Both the position numbers and the translations under genes were made by a program. The notes below the pieces were generated by a model that was given only the letters and a program-made list of their open reading frames with translations, was not told the origin of the DNA and did no database searches. DNA of 49,467 nucleotides from Phycisphaerales bacterium (lineage in GTDB: Bacteria > Planctomycetota > Phycisphaerae > Tepidisphaerales > Tepidisphaeraceae): positions 1 to 49,467 of the forward strand of contig JAQGHM010000020.1 in NCBI GenBank assembly GCA_028291615.1, given 5' to 3'. Below are positions 1 to 8,125 of the stretch, in pieces. Position 1 is the stretch's first letter, and the number at the start of each line of letters is the position of its first letter.

Positions 1-80
1 GAGTTTCAACGACCGAAGGATCTGGCGGGAAGTACACTGACATCGACTGCCGGCTAGATCCTTCGCAAGCTCAGGATGAC
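1..80 (-). repeat. Palindromic element family A, copy 1 (inverted, cut by the window edge)
   Basis: Read on the minus strand this is homologous to 973-1064 almost from end to end. 58-80 matches 973-995 exactly over 23 bases in inverted orientation, and the similarity continues through the centre (a shared GCCGGCAGTC core, then AGATCCTTC and GTCGT). The outer end GTCATCCTGAG is complete on one side (70-80 as its complement); the other end is cut after GAG at the window start. It lies inside the open frame of mnmE, before the PRSYTGED motif. Confidence 0.8.
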
Positions 81-1385
81 ATATCTGGAGGGTCTGCACT
101 AGCTGCGCGGATTTGGCCTGGGGTGACCGGATGGGTGTACTGGTTTGCCGGGCCGCGGAGTTACACCGGGGAGGATCTGGTGGAGTTTCACGTGCCGGGC
201 AGCCCGTTGCTGGGGCGGATGCTGCTCGACGAGATCGTGCGGCGCGGAGCTCGGCTGGCGGAGGCGGGGGAGTTTACGGCGCGAGCGTACTTCAACGGGC
301 GGATGGACCTGACGCAGGCGGAAGGCGTGGCGGCGACGATCGCGGCGCAGAGCGAGCGCGAGTTGCGCGCGGCGCGGCAACTGCTGGCGGGCGAGTTGGC
401 GAGGCGATTGACGCCGGTGATGGACGGGGTGGCGCAGGCGCTGGCGCTGGTGGAGGTGGGGATCGATTTTTCGGATGAGGATGTGACGTTCCTGTCGGCT
501 GCGGAAGTGCGGGAGCGGTGTACGGCGGCGATCGGCGTGCTGGAAGGGATCTTGGCGGAGAGCGCGCGGTTCGAGCGTCTCAGTCATGAGCCGCGGATCG
601 TCCTGGTCGGCAGGCCGAATGCGGGAAAGAGTACGCTGCTTAACGCGCTCGCGGGGCGGCAGCGGGCGGTGGTGTCGAACATCGCAGGGACGACGCGCGA
701 TGCGATCTGGGCGGAGGTGCGGCTGGCGCGGGGAATGGTGCGGGTGGTGGACGTGGCGGGGGTGGAGGAAGTCGGCAGTGGGCAGTCGGCGGTCGGCAGT
801 GAAGAGGAGGGGATTGCGCGGCAGATGCATGCGCAGGCGATGCGGGAGGTGGGGGAGGCGGATCTGGTCATTCTTGTCAGAGAGGCGCTCTGTTCGTTTG
901 GGTCGATCGAGTTGGAGCGCAAGGCGGATTTGGTGATTAGGACCAAGGTGGATCTGACGGACGCTGCTAAACGTCATCCTGAGCTTGCGAAGGATTTGGC
1001 CGGCAGTCAAATGGCCTCTAATTCCGCGGAGATCCTTCAGTCGTCTAAACTCCCTCAGGATGACGGTGCTTGGGAAACCCAGGAGACCGTCGTCGTCTCG
1101 GCGGAGACCGGCGTAGGTCTGGATGCGCTGCGTGCTCGACTTGATGCGTTGGCGTTTGGGGCGGACGTTGGCGGCGGTGGACTTGCGCTAAATGCGCGAC
1201 ACGTGCGCGCGATCGGAGAGGCGCGCGACGCGCTGGGCCGAGCGGTGGACGCGGTCGACCACGGAGCCGAAGTCGTGGCAATGGAGTTGCGCGAGGCCCT
1301 GGAATCGCTGGGGTCGGTGCTGGGCCGGATGTCGCCCGACGATCTGCTGGGACGTATTTTTTCGGCGTTCTGTATCGGTAAGTAA
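1..1385 (+). CDS. mnmE: tRNA uridine-5-carboxymethylaminomethyl(34) synthesis GTPase MnmE, 5'-truncated by the window edge
   Basis: MnmE, with MnmG, modifies the wobble uridine of certain tRNAs in the cytoplasm. The frame is open from the left edge, so the N-terminal folate-binding domain starts outside the window. From about 150 the text matches the family (PRSYTGEDLVEFH, then EAGEFTARAYFNGRMDLTQAE). The GTPase domain shows G1 GRPNAGKST (about 607-636), G2 GTTRD (about 681-700) and G3 DVAG in place of DTAG. G4 reads TKVD at 942-953 where NKxD is usual, so the asparagine is replaced. The protein ends with the diagnostic FCIGK. Three stretches do not belong to the family: 1-80 before the PRSYTGED segment, 771-800 after G3, and 973-1064 between G4 and the SAETG motif. 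All are translated in frame and fall in loops. Identification is secure; the activity of the insertion-bearing enzyme is not shown. Confidence 0.95.
   Translation, partial: VSTTEGSGGKYTDIDCRLDPSQAQDDISGGSALAARIWPGVTGWVYWFAGPRSYTGEDLVEFHVPGSPLLGRMLLDEIVRRGARLAEAGEFTARAYFNGRMDLTQAEGVAATIAAQSERELRAARQLLAGELARRLTPVMDGVAQALALVEVGIDFSDEDVTFLSAAEVRERCTAAIGVLEGILAESARFERLSHEPRIVLVGRPNAGKSTLLNALAGRQRAVVSNIAGTTRDAIWAEVRLARGMVRVVDVAGVEEVGSGQSAVGSEEEGIARQMHAQAMREVGEADLVILVREALCSFGSIELERKADLVIRTKVDLTDAAKRHPELAKDLAGSQMASNSAEILQSSKLPQDDGAWETQETVVVSAETGVGLDALRARLDALAFGADVGGGGLALNARHVRAIGEARDALGRAVDAVDHGAEVVAMELREALESLGSVLGRMSPDDLLGRIFSAFCIGK
771..800 (+). repeat. Short GTCGGCAGT tandem repeat inside mnmE
   Basis: Three imperfect copies of a GTCGGCAGT-type unit lie between G3 (DVAG) and the GIARQMHAQA helix. 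They encode a Gly/Ser-rich insert (GSGQSAVGS) absent from usual MnmE proteins, where a short acidic linker is found. The unit is of a low-complexity type that I recall as dispersed in planctomycete genomes; that last point is recollection and is not tested here. Confidence 0.6.
973..1064 (+). repeat. Palindromic element family A, copy 2, translated within mnmE
   Basis: A 92-bp element bounded by perfect 11-bp inverted repeats: GTCATCCTGAG at 973-983 and CTCAGGATGAC at 1054-1064. Inside there is a second inverted pair (GAAGGAT near 989-995 and GATCCTTC at 1031-1038). It sits between the G4 and G5 motifs of the GTPase and encodes about 31 extra residues (RHPELAKDLAGSQ... to ...LPQDD) without breaking the frame. 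Copy 1 lies at the left edge of the window in the opposite orientation, so the two copies yield different peptides. Confidence 0.85.
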
Positions 1386-1457
1386 GGGGTCTGACATTCT
1401 CTTGGCAAGCCGACGGCGCGGGGGTAAGGTGATTGCACATCATCCAAGGAGCCTTCA

Positions 1458-3629
1458 ATGCAAAAGTGGGTCGTGTCAGTCGTCGTGGCGTTGTTGGTCG
1501 TGGCGGGGTCTGCAAAAGCGCAGCCGCTGGCGGATCGTGTGCCAGCCGACGCCCTCATCTACATTGGCTGGAGCGGCAGCGACTCGATGGGGCCAGGCTA
1601 CGCCGGCTCGCATCTCGAAGCCGTGCTGAAGGATTCTAAATTACAGGAAGTGATCAGCGACGCATTGCCGCGCCTGTTCAAGCTGATTGCCGCGAAGGAG
1701 CCGAACGCCGCCGAGCCGCTCGCGCTCTTCACGTCCTATGCCGGCGCGATGTGGCGGCACCCCTCGGCGTTTTACTTCGGCGGCTTCACTCCGGGGAATC
1801 CGAACGGCCCGCCGATGCCGAAGTTCGCGATGCTGTGCGATGCCGGCGCGAACGGCAAGGCGCTGGCGGACAAGATCCGCAACGCGGTGACGCAGGCGCG
1901 GCCACCGTTCGAGATCAAGGTCGAAGAGCAGGGGGGGATGGTGGTGACATCGGTTGGAACGCAAAGCTGGTTCGGCCCGAAGAAGCAGCCGATTGCAGCG
2001 CTGACATCGAGCCCGGCGTTCAAGGCGGCGCTGGCCCAAGTGCAAAAAGACCCGGTCGCCTCCGTCTATATAGATATGGAAGCAATCGTGCGCCTCGCGG
2101 ACCAGATGACCGCCGGATCGCCCGCCGGCCAAAGCTGGGCCAACACGCGCGATTCGATGGGTCTCACGGGGACCAAGCGATTGATCGTCACCGCGGGCTT
2201 TGACCAGAAAGACTGGATCACGCAGGCGTTCATCGAGGCCCCGTCCCCCCGCAAAGGCGCGGCCGCCGGATTGTTCTCAACGCCCCTCGGCAACGACATC
2301 CTCAAGGCGGTGCCGCAGACGGCCACCGTAATGTCCGCCGGCAAGTTCGACCTGGGTGGGCTGGTTTCAGGGATTCGATCGTTCGCCACCGCGATGAGCC
2401 CGCAGGCAGGGCAACAGGTGGACGCGGTCCTCGCCCAGATTCGCGACTCGATCGGCCTGGACCTCCAGACCGACGTCTTCGACCTCTTCGGTGACGAGTG
2501 GGCGGCCTACCTGGACCCGATGGCAGCCGGCCAGGGAATCCTCGGCTACACGATCGTCAATCGAGCAAAGAACCCGACCAAGCTGGAGGCGTCGCTGACC
2601 CGGCTCGAGGATGTGATCAACTCTCTCGCCAAATCAGCCTTGGGCCCCAACGCCCCCACGATCGCGATCCAGCGGACGCCGATCGCCGGAACGACGCTGC
2701 ATCATTTGGCTGTCCCGTTCGTCTCCCCGAGCTGGGCGATCAAAGATGGCAACCTCTATCTCGGGCTTTATCCGCAGGTGGTGGAAGCAGCCGTCGAGCA
2801 AGGGGGCGGCCGGAACAAGTCGATCCTCGATAATGAAGACTACCTCGCGGTGCGCAAGCGACTAGGTGGACAGGCGGCATCCGGCATCGGATTCGCCAAC
2901 CTCCCCAAGACCGCGCCCGAGGGGTATCAACAGGTGCTGATGATCTCGCGGCTTTACCTCGGCGGCGCTGACCTCTTCGGCGCGCAGACGCCCGCCATGG
3001 CGATCCCGCCGCTGCGCAAGATCATGCCGCATCTGACGCCGTCCGGCGATGTCGCCTGGACCGACGCCAGCGGATGGCACTACAAGGCCGTCTCACCCTT
3101 CCCCGGCAGCGACCTGCTGACGCCCGGCGGAGGTGGGCAATTGATCATCGCCGAGCAAGCCCTGCTCGTGAGCATCCTCCTGCCCTCGCTCAACCGCGCA
3201 CGCGAAACGGCCAACCGCGTAAAATGCGGCTCGGACATGCGGCAAATCGGGATGGCGATCATGCTTTATGCCAACGAAAACAAAGGGAAGTATCCCCCTG
3301 ATCTGGGTACTCTGATAAAAACCCAGGACATCACAGCGGAGGTCTTCGTCTGTCCATCAGGGAACAACCAGTTCCCGCGCGCGGCAAATCTCGCGATGGA
3401 TGACCAGGTGAAATGGGTGAATGAGCACTCCGATTACATCTACCTTGGCGCCGGCATGAACGTGACCGCAGGCGCCGAGACGATCCTTTTATATGAAAAG
3501 CCCGGCGCTCACGGCGGGCAGGGTATGAATATCCTCTACGGCGACGGGCATGCCGAATTTCAGCAGATGCCGTACGCCATGCAAGCAATCGAAAAACAAA
3601 AGGCCAATAAGAAAGGCGGCGTTCGATGA
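1458..3629 (+). CDS. Secreted protein with pseudopilin-like C-terminal tail, paralogue 1 of 3
   Basis: 723 residues, function unknown. The start is supported by AAGGAG six bases upstream. An N-terminal signal peptide (VVVALLVVAGSAKAQ) is followed by a long exported domain opening with PLADRVPADALIYIGWSG. From about residue 563 the protein reads like the body of a planctomycete pseudopilin (LLPSLNRARETANRVKC, DMRQIGMAIMLYANENKGKYPPDL) and finishes near residue 692 with MNILYGDGHAEF, the DGH motif typical of DUF1559/T2SS-G-like proteins. The prepilin peptidase site and hydrophobic helix expected before such a domain are missing; the preceding part is a soluble domain of about 560 residues. The last codons overlap the next gene by ATGA, so the three paralogues form one translationally coupled operon. 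The role is inferred only as extracytoplasmic. Confidence 0.85.
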   Translation: MQKWVVSVVVALLVVAGSAKAQPLADRVPADALIYIGWSGSDSMGPGYAGSHLEAVLKDSKLQEVISDALPRLFKLIAAKEPNAAEPLALFTSYAGAMWRHPSAFYFGGFTPGNPNGPPMPKFAMLCDAGANGKALADKIRNAVTQARPPFEIKVEEQGGMVVTSVGTQSWFGPKKQPIAALTSSPAFKAALAQVQKDPVASVYIDMEAIVRLADQMTAGSPAGQSWANTRDSMGLTGTKRLIVTAGFDQKDWITQAFIEAPSPRKGAAAGLFSTPLGNDILKAVPQTATVMSAGKFDLGGLVSGIRSFATAMSPQAGQQVDAVLAQIRDSIGLDLQTDVFDLFGDEWAAYLDPMAAGQGILGYTIVNRAKNPTKLEASLTRLEDVINSLAKSALGPNAPTIAIQRTPIAGTTLHHLAVPFVSPSWAIKDGNLYLGLYPQVVEAAVEQGGGRNKSILDNEDYLAVRKRLGGQAASGIGFANLPKTAPEGYQQVLMISRLYLGGADLFGAQTPAMAIPPLRKIMPHLTPSGDVAWTDASGWHYKAVSPFPGSDLLTPGGGGQLIIAEQALLVSILLPSLNRARETANRVKCGSDMRQIGMAIMLYANENKGKYPPDLGTLIKTQDITAEVFVCPSGNNQFPRAANLAMDDQVKWVNEHSDYIYLGAGMNVTAGAETILLYEKPGAHGGQGMNILYGDGHAEFQQMPYAMQAIEKQKANKKGGVR

Positions 3630-5806
3630 AGCGCTCGAGTTGCCTCTTCGCGTCGATGTTGATCTTGACTTTGTTCTCGCTCCCGGCGCACGCCCAGCCG
3701 CTCGCCGATCGCATCCCCCAGGACGCCGTCGCCTACATCGGCTGGAGCGGCAGCGAGTCCATGGGCCCGGGTTACGCCGGCTCGCACCTCAAGGCCGTCA
3801 TCGATGCGTCCAACCTGGCGCAGCTCGCCAGCGAATCGATCCCGCGCCTGCTCGAGCGCATCGGCAAAGATGACGAAGACGCCGCCCACGTCACCGCCAT
3901 GATCCCGGCGATCGGTGGGCCGATGTGGCGTCACCCGTCGGCGCTCTACTTCGGCGGCGTGGACGTGACCAACCCCGACTTCCCCATGCCCAAGCTCGCG
4001 CTGCTCTGCGACGCCGGCAAGGAGGGGAAGCAACTAGTTGCGGAGTTGGATAAATTGATCACCTCGAAGGGCCAGCCGCCCTTCCCTTACCGCGCGGAGG
4101 AACAGGACGGCCTGGTGGTCGTCGTCTTTGGCAACGTGGAGATCAGCGCGAAAAAGAAACCGGTCGTGCCGATCTCGCAACGGAAGGAATTCAAGGCGGC
4201 GCTGACGGAAGTGGGGAAAGATCCGGTCGTGATCGCGTACGTGGACGTGGAAGGGGGCGTTGAGCAGATGGATCAGGTGATCGCCACTTTCGCGCCGGCC
4301 GAGGCGAAGCAGAAATGGCCGGCGATCCGCGACGCAGTTGGCATCGCAACGTTGAAGCGCCTGGTCTACGCTGGTTCGTTCGACGGCCAGGAGTGGTCAA
4401 CCCAGGCATTTGTCGAGTCACCCGAGCCGCGCACGGGGTTGGTGAAGGCGCTTCTGGATGCGCCGCCGCTGTCGGAGGGGACGCTCAAGTCGATCCCCAA
4501 GACGGCGACGATGGCAGCGGCGGGCCACTTCGATTTCGGCGGTCTGCTCGGCACGATCCGCGAGATGGTCAAGAAGATCGACGCCGGCGCGAGCGCGGAT
4601 TTCGAGCAGGGGCTCGATGAAGTCAAGCAGGCGATCGGCATGGACCTGCAGGGGGACATACTCAACACGCTCGGGGACGAATGGTCGGTTTATTCAGACC
4701 CGGGCGTCGGCGGCACCGGCATTCTTGGCATGACGGTGGTCAATCGCCTCAAGGACGCCGGAAAAGCGGACAAGGCGTTGTCGCAGCTCGAGCAGTTGCT
4801 CAACGGGATGATGAAGGAAGGAACCGCCGGCGAGAAGATCACGATCGCGTTCAACACCAGCAAGCAGGGCGACCTGACGATCCACTATCTGGCGGTCCCG
4901 TTCGTCGCGCCGTCGTGGGCGATCAAGGACGGGAATTTGTACGTCGGCCTTTACCCGCAGGTGGTGAGCGGGGCGGCCGATCACGTGGCGTCAAAGGCAC
5001 CGTCGATCCTGGATAATCCCGGCTTTGCGGCGATGCGCAAGCGGCTTGGCGGCGAGCGCATCACGGCGATCAGTTTCAACGACCTGCCGAAGAACGCGGC
5101 CGAGGGTTATCAGGAAGTGTTGATGCTCTCGCGCGTTTACCTGGGCATGGCGGACATGTTCGGCGCCAAGACACCGGCGCTCGTGTTGCCGACGTTAGCC
5201 AAGTTGATGCCGCACGTGACACCGGCGGCGGCGGTGGCATGGTCGGATAAGACCGGCTGGCACCTCAAGCAGATCACGCCCTTCCCCGGCAGCGACATCC
5301 TCGCATCAGGCGGGATGGGCTCGGCGATGGCAGTGGAACAGGCAATGACCGCCGGTTTCCTGCTCCCGTCACTCAGCCGCGCCCGTGGCGCCGCCAACAT
5401 GGTCAAGAGCGGCAGCAACCTGCGGCAGATCGGCCAGGCGATGCTGCTCTACGCCAACGAGAACAAGGGCAAGTACCCCAAGACGATGGGCGAGTTGCTG
5501 CTGACGCAGGACGTCACAGCCGAAATTTTCGTCAACCCGCAGACCAAGACGCGGGCGCCGCTGGAGAAGACCAAGGAAGAGCAGGCGCTCTGGATCAACA
5601 AGGATTGCGATTACGAATACCTCGGCGCTGGCAAGAACAGCCAGACGGGCGCGGATGTGATCCTGGCGCACGAGAAGTTCAGGCCCAACTCACGCGGAGT
5701 CAACATGCTGTATGGCGATGGGCACGTGGAGTACGTCCTGACGGCCAATGCGCAGGCGACGCTCGCCAGGCAGAAGCAGGCTGAAGAAAAGAAAGGCGCG
5801 CAATGA
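3626..5806 (+). CDS. Secreted protein with pseudopilin-like C-terminal tail, paralogue 2 of 3
   Basis: 726 residues, closely similar to the preceding gene along its full length (for example PLADRIPQDAVAYIGWSGSE, YAGSHLKAVID, VPFVAPSWAIKDGNLYVGLY). Signal peptide at residues 1-23 ending in AHAQ. The pseudopilin-like tail begins near residue 580 (LLPSLSRARGAANMVKSGS, NLRQIGQAMLLYANENKGKYP) and ends with VNMLYGDGHVEY around residue 697. The cysteine present in the tail of paralogue 1 (RVKC) is serine-glycine here. The start overlaps the stop of paralogue 1 (ATGA), and the stop overlaps the start of paralogue 3 in the same way. Function unknown; the tandem origin by duplication is clear from the sequence. 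Confidence 0.85.
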   Translation: MKRSSCLFASMLILTLFSLPAHAQPLADRIPQDAVAYIGWSGSESMGPGYAGSHLKAVIDASNLAQLASESIPRLLERIGKDDEDAAHVTAMIPAIGGPMWRHPSALYFGGVDVTNPDFPMPKLALLCDAGKEGKQLVAELDKLITSKGQPPFPYRAEEQDGLVVVVFGNVEISAKKKPVVPISQRKEFKAALTEVGKDPVVIAYVDVEGGVEQMDQVIATFAPAEAKQKWPAIRDAVGIATLKRLVYAGSFDGQEWSTQAFVESPEPRTGLVKALLDAPPLSEGTLKSIPKTATMAAAGHFDFGGLLGTIREMVKKIDAGASADFEQGLDEVKQAIGMDLQGDILNTLGDEWSVYSDPGVGGTGILGMTVVNRLKDAGKADKALSQLEQLLNGMMKEGTAGEKITIAFNTSKQGDLTIHYLAVPFVAPSWAIKDGNLYVGLYPQVVSGAADHVASKAPSILDNPGFAAMRKRLGGERITAISFNDLPKNAAEGYQEVLMLSRVYLGMADMFGAKTPALVLPTLAKLMPHVTPAAAVAWSDKTGWHLKQITPFPGSDILASGGMGSAMAVEQAMTAGFLLPSLSRARGAANMVKSGSNLRQIGQAMLLYANENKGKYPKTMGELLLTQDVTAEIFVNPQTKTRAPLEKTKEEQALWINKDCDYEYLGAGKNSQTGADVILAHEKFRPNSRGVNMLYGDGHVEYVLTANAQATLARQKQAEEKKGAQ

Positions 5807-8061
5807 CGCAGAATCGTCCGGTGGCAAGAGGAGCGCGAAAGTCGCTTCGCGGTTTCGCCCCGTTTCTCGCGCTGATATCGATCGCATCCCTGACTGCGCG
5901 CGCACAACCCCTCACCGATCGCTTGCCCGCCTCCACGATGGTCTACGTCGGCTGGTCCCCCAACGCCGCATTGCAAGGCACCGCGACCGCCAAGATGCTC
6001 GCCGACGAGCGATTCATGGTCCCCTGGCGCCAATTATTCCAGGAGATGCTCCTGGAAATGCCCGACGGCGCTGACGGTGGCGAACGGGTCTCCCTGCACT
6101 TGCCGCAGCTACTGATGGACGCCGTACAGTGCGAAGGATGCTTCGCGCTGCTCGAACTCAAGCAGGGGAAAAATCGCTTCAACCCGCAGAGCGTCCTGAT
6201 GATCGACCTGGGCGCGAAGCGCAAAAGCTTCGAAGAACACTTCAAGCCGATCCACCTGCGCATGAAAGAGCGCGTGGGCGAGCGACTGAAGATGGTCAAG
6301 CTCGAAAAATCCTGGGTCTACACCAAACCCGATCGCGAGGGCAAGGCCCACGTCACCTGGGGATTCGTGGGCGATACGTTCGTGGTGTTCCTCGGCGATG
6401 GCGCGGAAGAATTCGTGCCAAAGCTCGTGAAGGGAAAGATCGATGCCAATCTGAAGACTTCGCCGGCGTTTCTGAATTGCGTCGGCAAAATCCCCGGCGA
6501 CGCGGTCTTCACGACCTATCTCGACAGCAAGGGCTCGCTCAACCTGGTGCGCAGGCTCGTCGAGCGCGAGGGGAACGCCGACATGCAGGTCCTGGTGCGC
6601 AACTGGGACAAACTGCTCGGCGAAGTCGGCATCGACAACGTCATCGGCGTGGCGGAGAAAACCGTCATCGAAGACCGGCAGTTCGTCACCCGCACGCTCG
6701 TCCGCACCGACGGCCCGGCCCGTGGCATGCTCGGGCTGATCGCCCAGCCCGCGGTCGATCCGGCGATGATGAAGGTCATCCCGCAGGATGCGATGGCCGC
6801 CGCCGCCGTGCGCCTCGACCCCGCCAAGACCTACGACCAGCTCAAGGCATCGATCATCAACATCGCCGGCGACGACGCCAAGCAGGCATTCACCCAACTT
6901 GAGCAGGGCGCCGAAGGAATGGGCCTGCCGCTCAAGACCGTGCTCGAAGCACTGGGCGACCAGTGGGTTGTCTACAACGCCACGTCACAAGGCGGCTTCG
7001 CGCTCACCGGCTGGACGCTGGTGACGAACGTCCGCGACGCCGAGAAGTTCAACAAGACGCTCAACACGCTGCGCGGCATGATCGCCAAGGCGTTTGGTGG
7101 CGACGACAACCGCACCCGCCTCCGCGTGCTCGACGTCGACGGCATTAAGATCGAATACCTGGAGCTGGGCCACTGGGGCGCGCCGTTTTCCCCCGCCTGG
7201 GCCGTTATCGGCGATAAATTCGTCCTCTCGCTCTACCCGCAGATCGTCGAAGACGCCGCCCGCCACATCAAGGACGGCGGCAAGAGCATCCTGGACAATC
7301 CGGAGTACGTCGCCGCGCGTAAGCGCACCGGCGACGACGGCCCGATGTTCTACGCCTCGGGCGCGAAGGTCACCGAAAATATTTACCCCGTCGGCCTCCT
7401 GATCGTCTCGGCGCTCAACAGTTTCGGTGGCGGCTTCCACGACGGCGCGGCTGACGACGGCAAAATCTCCGGCGCGGACCTCATCCCGTCGATGCAGCGG
7501 CTTTTGCAATACGTCGGCAACGACGCGATCACGGTCAAGGCGACGCCGGACGGCTTGCTCAAGACCCGCACGGTCGGCAACCCGCTGCTCTCGCCGTTGG
7601 CGTGGATCGATTCGCCGATCATCTGGCTGGCGCTGGGCATCCCGACGATGACCGAGTTTGAAGGCGACGCCGACCGCACCACCAGCGCCGCCAACCTGCG
7701 CCAGGTCGGTCAGGCGATCATGCTCTACTCGAATGAAAACAAGGGCAAATTCCCGCCCGATCTCGCGACCCTGACCAAGACGCAAGACCTGCCGCAGGAG
7801 GCGATCAAGTCTCCCTTCGGCCCGGCCAAGGGCGGGACGGACATCATCCTGCTCCAGTATGGCGCCGTCAATCCGATGACGGGCAACCAACCCGGCTCGG
7901 CCGAGATCATCGTCGCCTACGACCAAGCCGCCCTGGAGCAGGGGGACGGTGCCAATGCCCTCTTCGGCGACGGCCACGTCGCTTGGCTCGCCCCGGACGT
8001 GCTCAAACGCGCACTGGAAGAATCGAAGAAAAAGGCGGTCCTGCAAAACGCCCAGCCCTGA
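5803..8061 (+). CDS. Secreted protein with pseudopilin-like C-terminal tail, divergent paralogue 3 of 3
   Basis: 752 residues; the most divergent of the three. It keeps the opening AQPLTDRLPASTMVYVGWS after a signal peptide of about 34 residues, the FSPAWAVIGDKFVLSLYPQI segment, and the tail (SAANLRQVGQAIMLYSNENKGKFPPDL from about residue 626, ALFGDGHVAWL near 718). The YAGSHL element of the other two is lost, and the LLPSLxRAR stretch before the tail is replaced. The signal-peptide region contains a 20-base stretch (5841-5860) that recurs at 30721-30740. The gene is coupled to its upstream neighbour by ATGA. Function unknown. Confidence 0.82.
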   Translation: MTQNRPVARGARKSLRGFAPFLALISIASLTARAQPLTDRLPASTMVYVGWSPNAALQGTATAKMLADERFMVPWRQLFQEMLLEMPDGADGGERVSLHLPQLLMDAVQCEGCFALLELKQGKNRFNPQSVLMIDLGAKRKSFEEHFKPIHLRMKERVGERLKMVKLEKSWVYTKPDREGKAHVTWGFVGDTFVVFLGDGAEEFVPKLVKGKIDANLKTSPAFLNCVGKIPGDAVFTTYLDSKGSLNLVRRLVEREGNADMQVLVRNWDKLLGEVGIDNVIGVAEKTVIEDRQFVTRTLVRTDGPARGMLGLIAQPAVDPAMMKVIPQDAMAAAAVRLDPAKTYDQLKASIINIAGDDAKQAFTQLEQGAEGMGLPLKTVLEALGDQWVVYNATSQGGFALTGWTLVTNVRDAEKFNKTLNTLRGMIAKAFGGDDNRTRLRVLDVDGIKIEYLELGHWGAPFSPAWAVIGDKFVLSLYPQIVEDAARHIKDGGKSILDNPEYVAARKRTGDDGPMFYASGAKVTENIYPVGLLIVSALNSFGGGFHDGAADDGKISGADLIPSMQRLLQYVGNDAITVKATPDGLLKTRTVGNPLLSPLAWIDSPIIWLALGIPTMTEFEGDADRTTSAANLRQVGQAIMLYSNENKGKFPPDLATLTKTQDLPQEAIKSPFGPAKGGTDIILLQYGAVNPMTGNQPGSAEIIVAYDQAALEQGDGANALFGDGHVAWLAPDVLKRALEESKKKAVLQNAQP

Positions 8062-8125
8062 TAGCATGGTCCATGCTGGTCGGCCCGGCTACGGCCGCGC
8101 GCGAATTTAAAGCGGCGCGGCTATT

